NCBI GenBank assembly: GCA_018401755.1
Contig: JAGYKJ010000005.1
Location: 1 to 64,000, forward strand
From: Litorivicinus sp.
GTDB taxonomy: Bacteria > Pseudomonadota > Gammaproteobacteria > Pseudomonadales > Litorivicinaceae
Length of the DNA stretch: 64,000 bases
Direction: 5' to 3'
Shown here: one piece after another, positions 54,116 to 62,910 of the stretch
How the letters are laid out: each line of letters opens with the position of its first letter
How positions within the stretch are numbered: the stretch's first letter is position 1
Made by a program: the position numbers and the translations under genes
Notes under the pieces: generated by a model
What the model was told of the DNA's origin: nothing
The model's input: the letters and a program-made list of their open reading frames with translations, nothing else
Databases searched by the model: none

Positions 54116-55118
54116 TCAGATCAGCGAGCCACCCACTTGAGTTGGCTCCACGTCCAAGTGGATGTGATAGCGCGCCTTAATCTCAGACCGGACTTGCTTG
54201 ACCAGCGTTCGCAGGTCTGCCAATACCGGTTGGCCATTGTTGACCAGCACCAGTGCTTGATCAGCATGAACGCCGACACTTCCGATCCAACGACCCCGCC
54301 ATCCGGCTTGATCGATCAAAAAACCAGCCGCAATTTTAACCCCATCTGAATCCGGAAAATGTGGTAAGTCAGGATGTCGCTTCAATAGTGCGTCCCGCTG
54401 AGCAACCGAAACCACTGGATTCTTAAAAAAACTCCCCACATTCGGGATCACATCAGGATCTGGGAGCTTCGACTGACGGATCGCAATCACAGCATGGGCA
54501 ATATCCAAGGGGTTCTGTAGATCGCCACCAGCCGCCGATACCGCATCACGAATCGCCCCATAGTCCACTGAGGTGCGTGCCCGGCGATGCAAGGTGAGAT
54601 GCACTTCAAGAATGCAATATCGGGTGGAATCTCGCTTGAACAGGGAATCTCGATAGGCAAACGCACAGTCGTCGTTGGTCAACATGACCTGCTGCTGGCG
54701 TGACAAAATCCCATGCCAACACAGCCGTGCATACGGAGGAAAGCTCGACGCCATAGGCCCCGATATTTTGAATGGGTGCAGCACCCACCCACCCAGGAAT
54801 GAGTGCCAAATTCTCGAGACCGTACCAACCGGATGCCAGCGTATCCATCACCAACTGATGCCACAGTACTCCGGCACCAACCCGCAGCCTGACCTCGTCC
54901 TGAACGATCTCAGCATGGCAATGCATCAGCCGAGGACGAATCACCGTTCCCAAAAATGTTGGATCCAACTGGATCCAGTTACTTCCACCCGCCAACACCA
55001 GAGCAGGTGCATCGATGCCCTGTAGCTGTGTTGCCGCAGTCTCTAGCGATGCGAGTTCAATCACCGTAGCCGCTTGAAACGGCAAACGAAAGGTCGTTTG
55101 TGCCGTCAAATCAATCAT
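54116..55118 (-). CDS. murB: UDP-N-acetylenolpyruvoylglucosamine reductase MurB (frameshifted)
   Basis: FAD enzyme making UDP-MurNAc for peptidoglycan. The N-terminal part has AGGSNWI and PIQNIGAYGVEL, the C-terminal part YRDSLF, NVGSFFKNPVV and the type I MurB ending. The parts are in different frames. One extra base in a 4-base A run on the plus strand (54705-54708) explains the break: removing it gives AWDLSRQQQVMLT, which aligns with E. coli CVELATGKQVRLT. Corrected length is about 333 residues. It overlaps the kdsB stop by 4 bases. Confidence 0.92.
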
Positions 55119-55855
55119 GCACGACCATTTAAATGCGCGCGGACCCGTTCCAAATCCGCCTGGGTATCCACCCCAGGTGGAATATCACACTCTGTCACCG
55201 CGACCTGAATCCATTCACCATGCTCCAGCGCGCGCAACTGCTCGAGATGCTCGACCTGTTCCAGTGGTGTGGGCTGCCAGTCATGAAATCGCTTTAAAAA
55301 CCCTGCGCGATAGCCGTACAGACCAATGTGTCGATAGGTCAAGGGAGTTGGTTGGTCCGGAAAGCCAGCCGGGATTGCGGCCCGCGAAAAATACAAAGCG
55401 CGTCCCCGCCGATCGAAAACGACCTTAACCTGATTGGGGTTGTGACGATCCTCAGATGCAGTAAAGGGTTCACACAAGGTCGCCATCCCAGCATTTGGCT
55501 CCGTCTGCAGCAGTCCCGCCACCTGCGCGATTGCGCGAGGTGGTAATAAGGGCTCATCGCCTTGCACATTCACAACAATCGTTTGGTCATGCAAGTTCAG
55601 CTTTTGTGCCACCTCGGCCAATCGGTCCGTCCCAGTGGCGTGCTGGCCAGATGTCATCACCACTTCACCACCAAATCCATGGACCGCATCAGCGATCTCT
55701 GCATGGTCAGTGGCGACTACAACACGCGAGGCAGTCGATGCAATCGCACGAGTCCACACATGCTGGATCATTGGCCAACCTGCAATCTCCATCAAGGGTT
55801 TTCCGGGTAGACGGGTTGATCCAAATCGCGCTGGGATGACGACCCAATAGGTCAT
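55115..55855 (-). CDS. kdsB: CMP-KDO synthetase
   Basis: Activates KDO for lipopolysaccharide core synthesis. N-terminal PARFGSTRLPGKPL binds CTP, and VQGDEPLLP and RHIGLYGYR are family motifs. Length 246 residues. It overlaps both the Trm112-like gene upstream and murB downstream, the same lpxK-ycaR-kdsB order as E. coli. Confidence 0.96.
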   Translation of the reverse strand: MTYWVVIPARFGSTRLPGKPLMEIAGWPMIQHVWTRAIASTASRVVVATDHAEIADAVHGFGGEVVMTSGQHATGTDRLAEVAQKLNLHDQTIVVNVQGDEPLLPPRAIAQVAGLLQTEPNAGMATLCEPFTASEDRHNPNQVKVVFDRRGRALYFSRAAIPAGFPDQPTPLTYRHIGLYGYRAGFLKRFHDWQPTPLEQVEHLEQLRALEHGEWIQVAVTECDIPPGVDTQADLERVRAHLNGRA

Positions 55856-56046
55856 GGGCGATCCAACCGCTCATCGGTTGTCAGGGTCCGTGCTTCATCC
55901 GCGAGCATGACTGGAATGTCATCGCGAATGGGGAATGCCAAACCATCCGCACGACACCAAATCTCTCGGTCCACTTCACGAATATCAACCTCCCCCTTAC
56001 ACAGGGGGCAAACCAATAAGGCCTTTAATGCCGGTGCCAAACTCAT
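55852..56046 (-). CDS. ycaR: Trm112/YcaR family small zinc-finger-like protein
   Basis: A 64-residue protein with the UPF0434/Trm112 pattern: LLVCPLCKGEV, a third Cys in IWCRADGLAFPIRDDIPVML. The fourth Cys of classic Trm112 zinc sites is an Asp here. The ATG at 56046 overlaps the lpxK stop (ATGA). Bacterial members are of unclear role but always sit between lpxK and kdsB in this gene order. Confidence 0.88.
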   Translation of the reverse strand: MSLAPALKALLVCPLCKGEVDIREVDREIWCRADGLAFPIRDDIPVMLADEARTLTTDERLDRP

Positions 56047-57074
56047 GCTGTACTCCACTGTTGTAACTGTGCGATTACCCACGCATTCAATGCTGCCTGT
56101 TCGGTCTCGAGTGCCACGACCCAGATCGGTGAAGGACTCAAGTGTACCAACTTCACCGCATCCTTTTCTGTCGTAATCAAAGGCTCGCCGAGCAGTGCAA
56201 CATCATCTTCGGTATAGGCATGGTGATCGGAAAACACATGCTCGGTAATCAATAATCCAGCATCTTGTAATCCATCAAAGAACACTTTGGGATTGGCGAT
56301 TCCTGCCACTGCTTGAAATGTTTGCCCCGAAAAATGGGTGAGTGGCCAGCGTGTGTCAGGCTGATCAGAGCGATAGACAGCCAAGGATCCATTAAGGGAT
56401 TGAAACACCGGCTGCTGGACCGACACACCCATGTGCACCAAAGCAGCCTCAGCATCGTCAGTGTGCCGAACAACCACAGCATCGTAGTCATTCACCACAT
56501 CGAGCGGTTCACGTAACGGACCAAAAGGTAACACCTGCCCATTCCCAATTCCTTGCGTGGCACTGAAGACGCAGATACTCAAATCCCGACCGAGCCCCTC
56601 GTGTTGGAGACCATCGTCGCAGACAACGACATCAACGGAATGGTCATGAATCACACGATGCACTGCATCGCGACGCCGCGCGCCAACGATCAAAGGCACG
56701 CCGCACTGCACTGCCAGCATCACAGGCTCATCACCGACCTCAACTGGATCACTGTATGGGGTCACAGCCCGAGTCCCAGTTCGGCCAGAACGACCATAGC
56801 CGCGACTTACAATGCCGGGACTGAACCCTGCTGCACGAAGGGCTGTCACTAAATTCGCGACAACGGGCGTTTTGCCGGTGCCACCCAACACAATATTGCC
56901 AATGACCACCACAGGCACTTGCGAGGTGTCCATAGTGGTCCGCGCAATACGACGATGCTTGGCACGCATCCATCGCGCAATGAACGGACCCAGACATCGC
57001 GCCAAAAGGCCAGGTGGCCGTATCCACCATCTCGGCCAACCACCTGAAGGAAGACTGAACGCCGTGATCACCAT
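56043..57074 (-). CDS. lpxK: Tetraacyldisaccharide 4'-kinase
   Basis: Phosphorylates the lipid A precursor at the inner-membrane face. One N-terminal hydrophobic segment is followed by the P-loop GGTGKTPVV (about 64-72), with DDGLQH as a further family motif. Length 343 residues. AAGGAGTGAG precedes the ATG at 57074, ruling out a 19-residue longer frame. It is divergent from the phosphatase gene, whereas in E. coli msbA and lpxK form one operon. Confidence 0.95.
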   Translation of the reverse strand: MVITAFSLPSGGWPRWWIRPPGLLARCLGPFIARWMRAKHRRIARTTMDTSQVPVVVIGNIVLGGTGKTPVVANLVTALRAAGFSPGIVSRGYGRSGRTGTRAVTPYSDPVEVGDEPVMLAVQCGVPLIVGARRRDAVHRVIHDHSVDVVVCDDGLQHEGLGRDLSICVFSATQGIGNGQVLPFGPLREPLDVVNDYDAVVVRHTDDAEAALVHMGVSVQQPVFQSLNGSLAVYRSDQPDTRWPLTHFSGQTFQAVAGIANPKVFFDGLQDAGLLITEHVFSDHHAYTEDDVALLGEPLITTEKDAVKLVHLSPSPIWVVALETEQAALNAWVIAQLQQWSTA

Positions 57075-57143
57075 CTCACTCCTTGTAAACCGGTGCAGGA
57101 TAGCGTGATTTTCAGTATCTTTAGCACCCAATCAACAAAAGGA

Positions 57144-57857
57144 ATGGGTGTGTCAATTGAAGGCTGGGCTGAAGCCCCTCCAGCCGTGCCGCTTACACCA
57201 TGGAAGCGTTTACTTGGCCAATTGGATTTTTGGCTGGTAGATCACGGCTTTTTACGGGCGCTCTACGCCAATCGATTCGCGCTGGACGGTCCGTTTTACC
57301 GTAGCAATCAACCGAGCCAACAACAGATTCGCTGGCTCGCCGAGCATGTGGGTATCAAGACCATCATTAACCTTCGGGGCTACAATCCCACCCAAGGGCG
57401 TTATCAACTCGAAGCAGAGGCTTGCGAAGCTTGGGAGATTGCCCTGATCAATACGCGCGTGCACTCGCGAGGCTTACCGACAGCCCGCCAGATCAATCTG
57501 CTGAAAGATCTGATTGACCACATGAGGCTACCCGCCTTGGCCCATTGTAAATCGGGCGCGGATCGTGCCGGTTTCTTTGCGGTGCTGTATTGTCACTTCC
57601 GACTTGGACAGCCCGTCGCCGAAGCAGCCCGGCAACTGCACTGGCGCTATGGGCATTTCAAGAGTGCGAAGACAGGGATCCTAGATCACTTCTTTGAGAC
57701 CTATTTGGTCGCCGCGCAATCCGCCCAAAATCAAGGTGAGACGCTCGCATTCATTGATTGGGTCAATACCGCCTATGATCGTGAGGCGGTGGAGCAGAAC
57801 TTTAAACCTCGCGGATTTGCAAATTTTTGGGTGGACTGGATCCTTCGGCGCGAATGA
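57144..57857 (+). CDS. Dual-specificity-type protein/lipid phosphatase
   Basis: Cys-dependent phosphatase of about 237 residues with the P-loop HCKSGADRAG (His134, Cys135, Arg141; HCxxGxxR). The FYRSNQPSQQQIRWLAEHVGIKTIINLRG region is typical of bacterial DSP/tyrosine phosphatases. No signal peptide or membrane helix is evident. The ATG at 57144 follows AAGGA too closely; a GTG at 57150 has better spacing and may be the true start. It overlaps msbA (ATGA) and lies opposite lpxK, so a substrate in envelope synthesis is suggested by position only. Confidence 0.78.
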   Translation: MGVSIEGWAEAPPAVPLTPWKRLLGQLDFWLVDHGFLRALYANRFALDGPFYRSNQPSQQQIRWLAEHVGIKTIINLRGYNPTQGRYQLEAEACEAWEIALINTRVHSRGLPTARQINLLKDLIDHMRLPALAHCKSGADRAGFFAVLYCHFRLGQPVAEAARQLHWRYGHFKSAKTGILDHFFETYLVAAQSAQNQGETLAFIDWVNTAYDREAVEQNFKPRGFANFWVDWILRRE

Positions 57858-59530
57858 AAAAAGACATGTCCACATACGTGCGTTTGGTCAAAGAGGCCAT
57901 TCCTTATTGGCGGATCGCAGCAGTCGCAATGCTTGCCATGATCGTCACCGCTGGGCTTGAGCCGATTTTACCAGCCCTCATGGCCCGTCTCATCGATGAG
58001 TCATTGATCGCACAGGATCCTGATGCCTTATTAACGATTCCATTTTTAATCGTGGGTGTGTTTGTTCTGAAGGGGATCGCTGAATATGTCGCGAGCGTCT
58101 CCAGCCAGTATGTGGCGCATCGCACAGTCGCTGATATCCGTTCACAGGTCTTTGCCGTGCAGCTTGACCTCCCGATGGAAGAGCATGGGGATGAAGAAGG
58201 CGGACGGATGCTCTCACGGATTACCTATGATGTTGCCCAGGTTGGTGAAGCCGTCTCGACCGCATGGATGGTGATCATCAAAGACACTCTGATGATCCTC
58301 GGACTGTTGGGATTTTTGATTTATACATCGTGGCAATTGTCACTGGCACTGCTCATCGCCGCTCCAATCGTGCACTACGTGGTCAAAAAGGCAGCCGTTA
58401 AAATGCGGCGATCGAATGAAGACCTGCAAACCTGGACTGGTCGACTGACAGGATTGGTCGAAGAGTCGTTAATGGCAATCCGAGATATCAAAATATTTGG
58501 CGGTCATCGCAGTCAGCAGGCGCATTTTGATGATATCAATCGACGGCTTCGCCAAGAACAGATGCGCGTCGTGAAAATTCAGTCACTCAACGTGCCTCTG
58601 GTGCAAATTCTAGCGGCTCTGACCATTGGCATTGTCATCGTCATGGGGACGCAAATGAGTGTGCGTAACCTCCTCAGTCCGGGCGAATTCATTGCCTACA
58701 TCACAGCAATGGGAATGATCTTTGATCCAGTCCGTCGGCTGACAGGCGTCAATGCCACGATTCAGCGTGGCTTGGCTGCTGCCGAGTCGATTTATGCGAT
58801 TTTTGATCACGCATTGGATGACCAACGTCACCCTGCACCCCATTACACTCCCCTACCAGAAGCGAGCCTTGAATTCGATCACATCTCGTTTCAATACCCT
58901 GGGCAATCAGAACTTGTCCTTAGTGATGTGTCGCTGCGTATCGCGACCGGTGAGACCTTGGCACTCGTCGGCCCCTCGGGCAGTGGAAAAAGCTCCCTGC
59001 TTGCCCTGATCGCAGGCTTTATTCAACCCGTATCCGGCGCGATCAGAATCAATGGGATTGCCATCACGGATTGGCCACTGGCGCAACGACGACGGCAGCT
59101 ATCCTTGGTAGGACAGCAGGTCAATTTGTTCGATACGACGATTGAGGCAAATATTCGATTTGGTGATCCCGATGCGAGCTTTGATGCGATTTATGACGCA
59201 GCACGCAAAGCACATGCACTGGACTTCATTGAAGCGCTTCCAGATGGCTTCCAGACCCGTATCGGTCCCTTTGGTAATCGACTCTCCGGTGGGCAACGGC
59301 AGCGGCTGGCAATCGCTCGCGCCTTCCTCAAAGATGCGCCCATCTTGCTATTGGATGAGCCCACCAGTGCCTTGGATGCCGATGCACGCGATCACGTACT
59401 CGCTGGGCTTGAAAATCTCAAGCAGAGCCGAACCACCTTGGTCATCAGTCACCAGCCAGAAACATTGCTGAGCGTTGATCGAATCCTTGAGCTCGATCGT
59501 GGTCACCTCAGATCACCAACGCGTCGGTGA
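57854..59530 (+). CDS. msbA: Lipid A export ABC transporter MsbA
   Basis: Homodimeric exporter that flips lipid A-core across the inner membrane. Six membrane helices (about 15-310) precede an ATPase domain with Walker A GPSGSGKSS (about 373-381), signature LSGGQRQR and Walker B ILLLDEPTSALD. Length 558 residues. The gene pairs with the upstream phosphatase (ATGA overlap) and its 3' end overlaps comEC by 18 bases on the opposite strand. Confidence 0.93.
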   Translation: MKKDMSTYVRLVKEAIPYWRIAAVAMLAMIVTAGLEPILPALMARLIDESLIAQDPDALLTIPFLIVGVFVLKGIAEYVASVSSQYVAHRTVADIRSQVFAVQLDLPMEEHGDEEGGRMLSRITYDVAQVGEAVSTAWMVIIKDTLMILGLLGFLIYTSWQLSLALLIAAPIVHYVVKKAAVKMRRSNEDLQTWTGRLTGLVEESLMAIRDIKIFGGHRSQQAHFDDINRRLRQEQMRVVKIQSLNVPLVQILAALTIGIVIVMGTQMSVRNLLSPGEFIAYITAMGMIFDPVRRLTGVNATIQRGLAAAESIYAIFDHALDDQRHPAPHYTPLPEASLEFDHISFQYPGQSELVLSDVSLRIATGETLALVGPSGSGKSSLLALIAGFIQPVSGAIRINGIAITDWPLAQRRRQLSLVGQQVNLFDTTIEANIRFGDPDASFDAIYDAARKAHALDFIEALPDGFQTRIGPFGNRLSGGQRQRLAIARAFLKDAPILLLDEPTSALDADARDHVLAGLENLKQSRTTLVISHQPETLLSVDRILELDRGHLRSPTRR

Positions 59531-61642
59531 ATCCGCACGCCAAGTGCGAACTGGCCCATCAAACGAAAAAGTCAAAGCCCCATCTCGGTCGGTGCGATAG
59601 ATCTGGGCTCCAACAGCATGCCACCCTTCAAGAACAGAGGCATGTGGATGCCCAAATCGATTCGTCGCGCCGACACTGATCATGACCACATCTGCACCGA
59701 CCAACTGTTGAAACACTGGGCTTGACCCATCCCGAGCCCCATGATGAGACGCCACTACCACATCGATCTCACCCAGCAGATTGCGCTCATACAGGGCCCG
59801 AATCACTTGTGCTTCCGAGAACCAATCGGCATCACCCATCAGCAGCACCCGTTGACCCTCCGCGGTGATCAACACGACACAACTGGCACGATTCTCTGGC
59901 TGGTAATCTGATCGATCAGGCCACAAGACATCAATCACCGCATCATCAACGGACCATGTTTGTCCTGCCAAACAGGGGGTCGCACGTTGACTGACGCGTC
60001 CGCCACCAATCACCGCATCAGGGATCCGCGCATTTCGAAGAGATTCAAAGGCACCCACATGATCAAGATCGCCGTGGCTCATCAGAATTCGCACATCCTC
60101 GGCACCCTCGAGTAAAGGCATGATTTCGGATAAGCGGTCCCAGGATCCGGGTTGACCGGGGCCCAAATCAAACAGCCAACGAGTGGATCCCAGTTGCAAC
60201 ACCGCAGCAGACCCTTGACCGACATCGACCACGTCAAATCTGCGCGGTGGGTGCTCTGGCCAAAGCAGTGCAATGAGGATCACACACAGCACAAGTGGCC
60301 CTTTCGGAAGACAGCTTGGTAAAACGCTGATACCACCAATCAATGCACATGAGATCAACGCAGATGGCGCGATCGGATGCGACAACAGCGAGTGGGACAA
60401 CACCCAAAAGACGCCATCCAAACCAACGGTCAACGCGTCGTTTAGCCATCCGATCCATTGAGCCAAATCCAAGACCAGCAGGCCAATCAGGACCAGAATC
60501 AGGGGACCGAGTAACGGAATCACGATCAGATTACAAAGGAAGCCCAACCACGGAAAAGCAAAGCCCATGGATAGGGTCACCAGTGGATTCATCACAGCAG
60601 AAAAGAACCACTGCATTCGGAGCAATCCCCGAATTCCAGTCAGCGGCGCAATGCCGTGCAACCAAGCGATGGCAGCAACAGCCCCGACCGACATCCAATA
60701 GCCGCCGGATAATCCGATGAGGGGATCCCACGCCACCAGTCCAATGGCAGTCAACGCGAGTAGGGATAGAAGATTGATGCGCCACCCGAACGTTCGTAAA
60801 ATTGCAGCCAAAGCCGCCATTCCCACGGCTCGGCTCACCGAGGGCGACCATAGCGTCCAGTCCGCCAGCGCAACGCCAAGCAGACAGATGACGACAGTCT
60901 GTCCACGTAATCGACGCCTTGGATGCCATCGCGAAAGCAGATGCCCAAGCACCCACCACACACTGCCAAGAACCAAACCAACATGTAACCCAGAAATCGC
61001 GAGCAGGTGCGATAGCCCCATGGCAGATACGATGTGATAGGTCTCTGCTGCCAGACCAACACGCTCGCCAAAGAGTAAGGCGAGCGCGATACCCCCAAGG
61101 GGTTGCGGCCAGGCTTCAAGACGAGATCGGAATGCCTGTCGTGGTCCTTGCACCGGCGTGATCGAGCCACCGAGCCACTGCCCCTGTGCCACCACATTCA
61201 ACACCAATGCCTGTCGTCGAGAATCCCACCCACCTGGGTTATGTAAATTGACAAGGGGTCGTAATCGAGCGCGCCCTTCAAGCACGTCACCGATCCGTAC
61301 CTCGGCATAGGGAATACGAAGCAACGTTTGATCACTCTCTGCGAGGCTCGGACAGGTTGACGATAGCCACCGAACCACGGCCACAGTGTCGGGTGGCTGA
61401 CTTGCCCGCAGAGCGCGCACCATAGCGCGCCCCGAGCAGACTTCGGGAGGATGATCTCTAGACCACAGTCGCTGCACCTGAGTCGATACACGTAGATCCT
61501 GGACAATCACACAGAGCGCGAGGAAGCCCACCCATCGACAATGGCTGAGAAAGGCGGCAATCGCCAATAGTCCCAGTCCACTGACTGAGAAAGAGGTTGG
61601 CAACCAAGCTAAAGTGCTTACAATCAAAGCTAGAAAGATCAT
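59513..61642 (-). CDS. comEC: ComEC/Rec2 DNA internalisation protein
   Basis: Inner-membrane channel for transforming DNA, 709 residues. An N-terminal hydrophobic and OB-like (DUF4131) region is followed by the Competence domain with many helices (about 190-480, GLSHLLAISGLHVGLVLG). A C-terminal metallo-beta-lactamase domain has SHGDLDHVG and SHHGARDG. All three parts are intact, so the potential for DNA uptake is retained. Pseudomonas has comEC in the same place. Confidence 0.93.
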   Translation of the reverse strand: MIFLALIVSTLAWLPTSFSVSGLGLLAIAAFLSHCRWVGFLALCVIVQDLRVSTQVQRLWSRDHPPEVCSGRAMVRALRASQPPDTVAVVRWLSSTCPSLAESDQTLLRIPYAEVRIGDVLEGRARLRPLVNLHNPGGWDSRRQALVLNVVAQGQWLGGSITPVQGPRQAFRSRLEAWPQPLGGIALALLFGERVGLAAETYHIVSAMGLSHLLAISGLHVGLVLGSVWWVLGHLLSRWHPRRRLRGQTVVICLLGVALADWTLWSPSVSRAVGMAALAAILRTFGWRINLLSLLALTAIGLVAWDPLIGLSGGYWMSVGAVAAIAWLHGIAPLTGIRGLLRMQWFFSAVMNPLVTLSMGFAFPWLGFLCNLIVIPLLGPLILVLIGLLVLDLAQWIGWLNDALTVGLDGVFWVLSHSLLSHPIAPSALISCALIGGISVLPSCLPKGPLVLCVILIALLWPEHPPRRFDVVDVGQGSAAVLQLGSTRWLFDLGPGQPGSWDRLSEIMPLLEGAEDVRILMSHGDLDHVGAFESLRNARIPDAVIGGGRVSQRATPCLAGQTWSVDDAVIDVLWPDRSDYQPENRASCVVLITAEGQRVLLMGDADWFSEAQVIRALYERNLLGEIDVVVASHHGARDGSSPVFQQLVGADVVMISVGATNRFGHPHASVLEGWHAVGAQIYRTDRDGALTFSFDGPVRTWRADSPTRW

Positions 61643-61719
61643 CTAAGGAAGGATGCATCTCACGTTCTGAATGATCCGTCGTCAGCGCGTAAATGCTTGT
61701 CAGAGAACCGCTCGACCTC

Positions 61720-62318
61720 ATGCCGAAAAAAACTGTTGCTCGCATCATGCCCCATCCAGATAAGATGGCGCAGTTCCGACGTCTTGGATGGTTCGGCCGG
61801 AAATTGTTCGCGTCTGATTTGTGGCATTTAAATCGGCGAACAGTGGCCTTGGCCTTTCTCAATGGGATTTTTTGGGCCTGTATGCCCATTCCGATGCAGA
61901 TGCTTGCGGCGGCTCTGACCGCGTTAGTCATTCGTTGCAATGTGCCGATCTCAGTGGGCTAGTCTTCATCACAAATCCCGTCACGATGCCGCCCTATTAC
62001 CTTGCAGCATATCAACTCGGTGCTTGGGTGTTGCAGAGTGATCCCATCGCGTTACCCGATGCATTTACCATGCATTGGCTGATGCAGCAGTTAAACCTGA
62101 TTTGGCTGCCACTCTTGGTCGGATGCCTCATCTTTGGGCTGATTCTGAGTATCGTTGGCTATTTCGCGGTTCGCATCTGGTGGGTGATTCAGGTCCGCTT
62201 AATGTGGCAGGTTCGACAAAAACGAATCAAGCTAAATGAAGCGTCCCGTGCTGCAGCAGCCACTGTTGATCCGCCATCGCCGCCGCTCGGCGATCATGGG
62301 TCACGATCAATAGACTAA
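61720..62318 (+). CDS. DUF2062 membrane protein (frameshifted)
   Basis: Small inner-membrane protein of unknown function. MPKKTVARIMPHPDKM at the start and LWHLNRRTVALAFLNGIFWA, then TNPVTMPPYYLAAYQLG, are family hallmarks. The frame breaks at GGG (61956-61958); a fourth G gives ISVGLVFITNP and a protein of about 199 residues. An earlier ATG at 61693 is less likely because it adds a poorly conserved leader. The last 92 bases overlap lolD on the other strand, so the true end may be disturbed by the same kind of error. Confidence 0.8.
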
Positions 62319-62910
62319 GACGACGTTCAGACGACAGTTGAAAGAGCATTGCCAGAACCCGATCGGCCGTCTCTTCATCAAGATTTCCAGTCGGTTCATC
62401 CATCAAGAGCACTTGAGGATCCGCCGCTAACGCACGCGCAATCGCCACGCGTTGGCGCTCGCCGCCTGATAACTCTCCAGGGCGATGTGTTATCCGAGCA
62501 GACAAATCCACCGCCGCCAGCAACTCGCGGGCGACACGCGTCGCGCTCGACACGGAGTGACCCGCCAGCAACGCAGGCAACATCACATTTTCCAAGGCAC
62601 TAAACTCCGGAAGTAAGTGATGAAATTGATATACCACCCCAATCATCCGGCGTCGCGCGGCAACCCGCTCTGTCTCAGACATGGCATGAATCGGCTGATC
62701 CGCCCAATAAATCGTACCCGATCGAGGCAGTAAGAGCCCTGCTAGCAAATTCATCAAGGTCGATTTACCGGACCCGCTACGGCCTAACAATGCGACGCGT
62801 TGACCCGTTGTAATCGACCAGCTCAGCGACTTTAAAACCGAGACTTCAGACGTGCCTTCGCCAAAGCCAAAGGACACATCTTGCAATCGAATCAGCGTCT
62901 CAGTGCTCAT
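62227..62910 (-). CDS. lolD: Lipoprotein-releasing ABC transporter ATPase LolD
   Basis: ATPase of LolCDE, which extracts lipoproteins from the inner membrane and hands them to LolA (gene at 8631). Walker A GRSGSGKST (about 43-51), signature LSGGERQR and Walker B VLLMDEPTGNLD are present. Length 227 residues. Its ATG lies inside the end of lolC (11-base overlap), so translation is coupled. Confidence 0.95.
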   Translation of the reverse strand: MSTETLIRLQDVSFGFGEGTSEVSVLKSLSWSITTGQRVALLGRSGSGKSTLMNLLAGLLLPRSGTIYWADQPIHAMSETERVAARRRMIGVVYQFHHLLPEFSALENVMLPALLAGHSVSSATRVARELLAAVDLSARITHRPGELSGGERQRVAIARALAADPQVLLMDEPTGNLDEETADRVLAMLFQLSSERRLSLLIVTHDRRAAAMADQQWLLQHGTLHLA

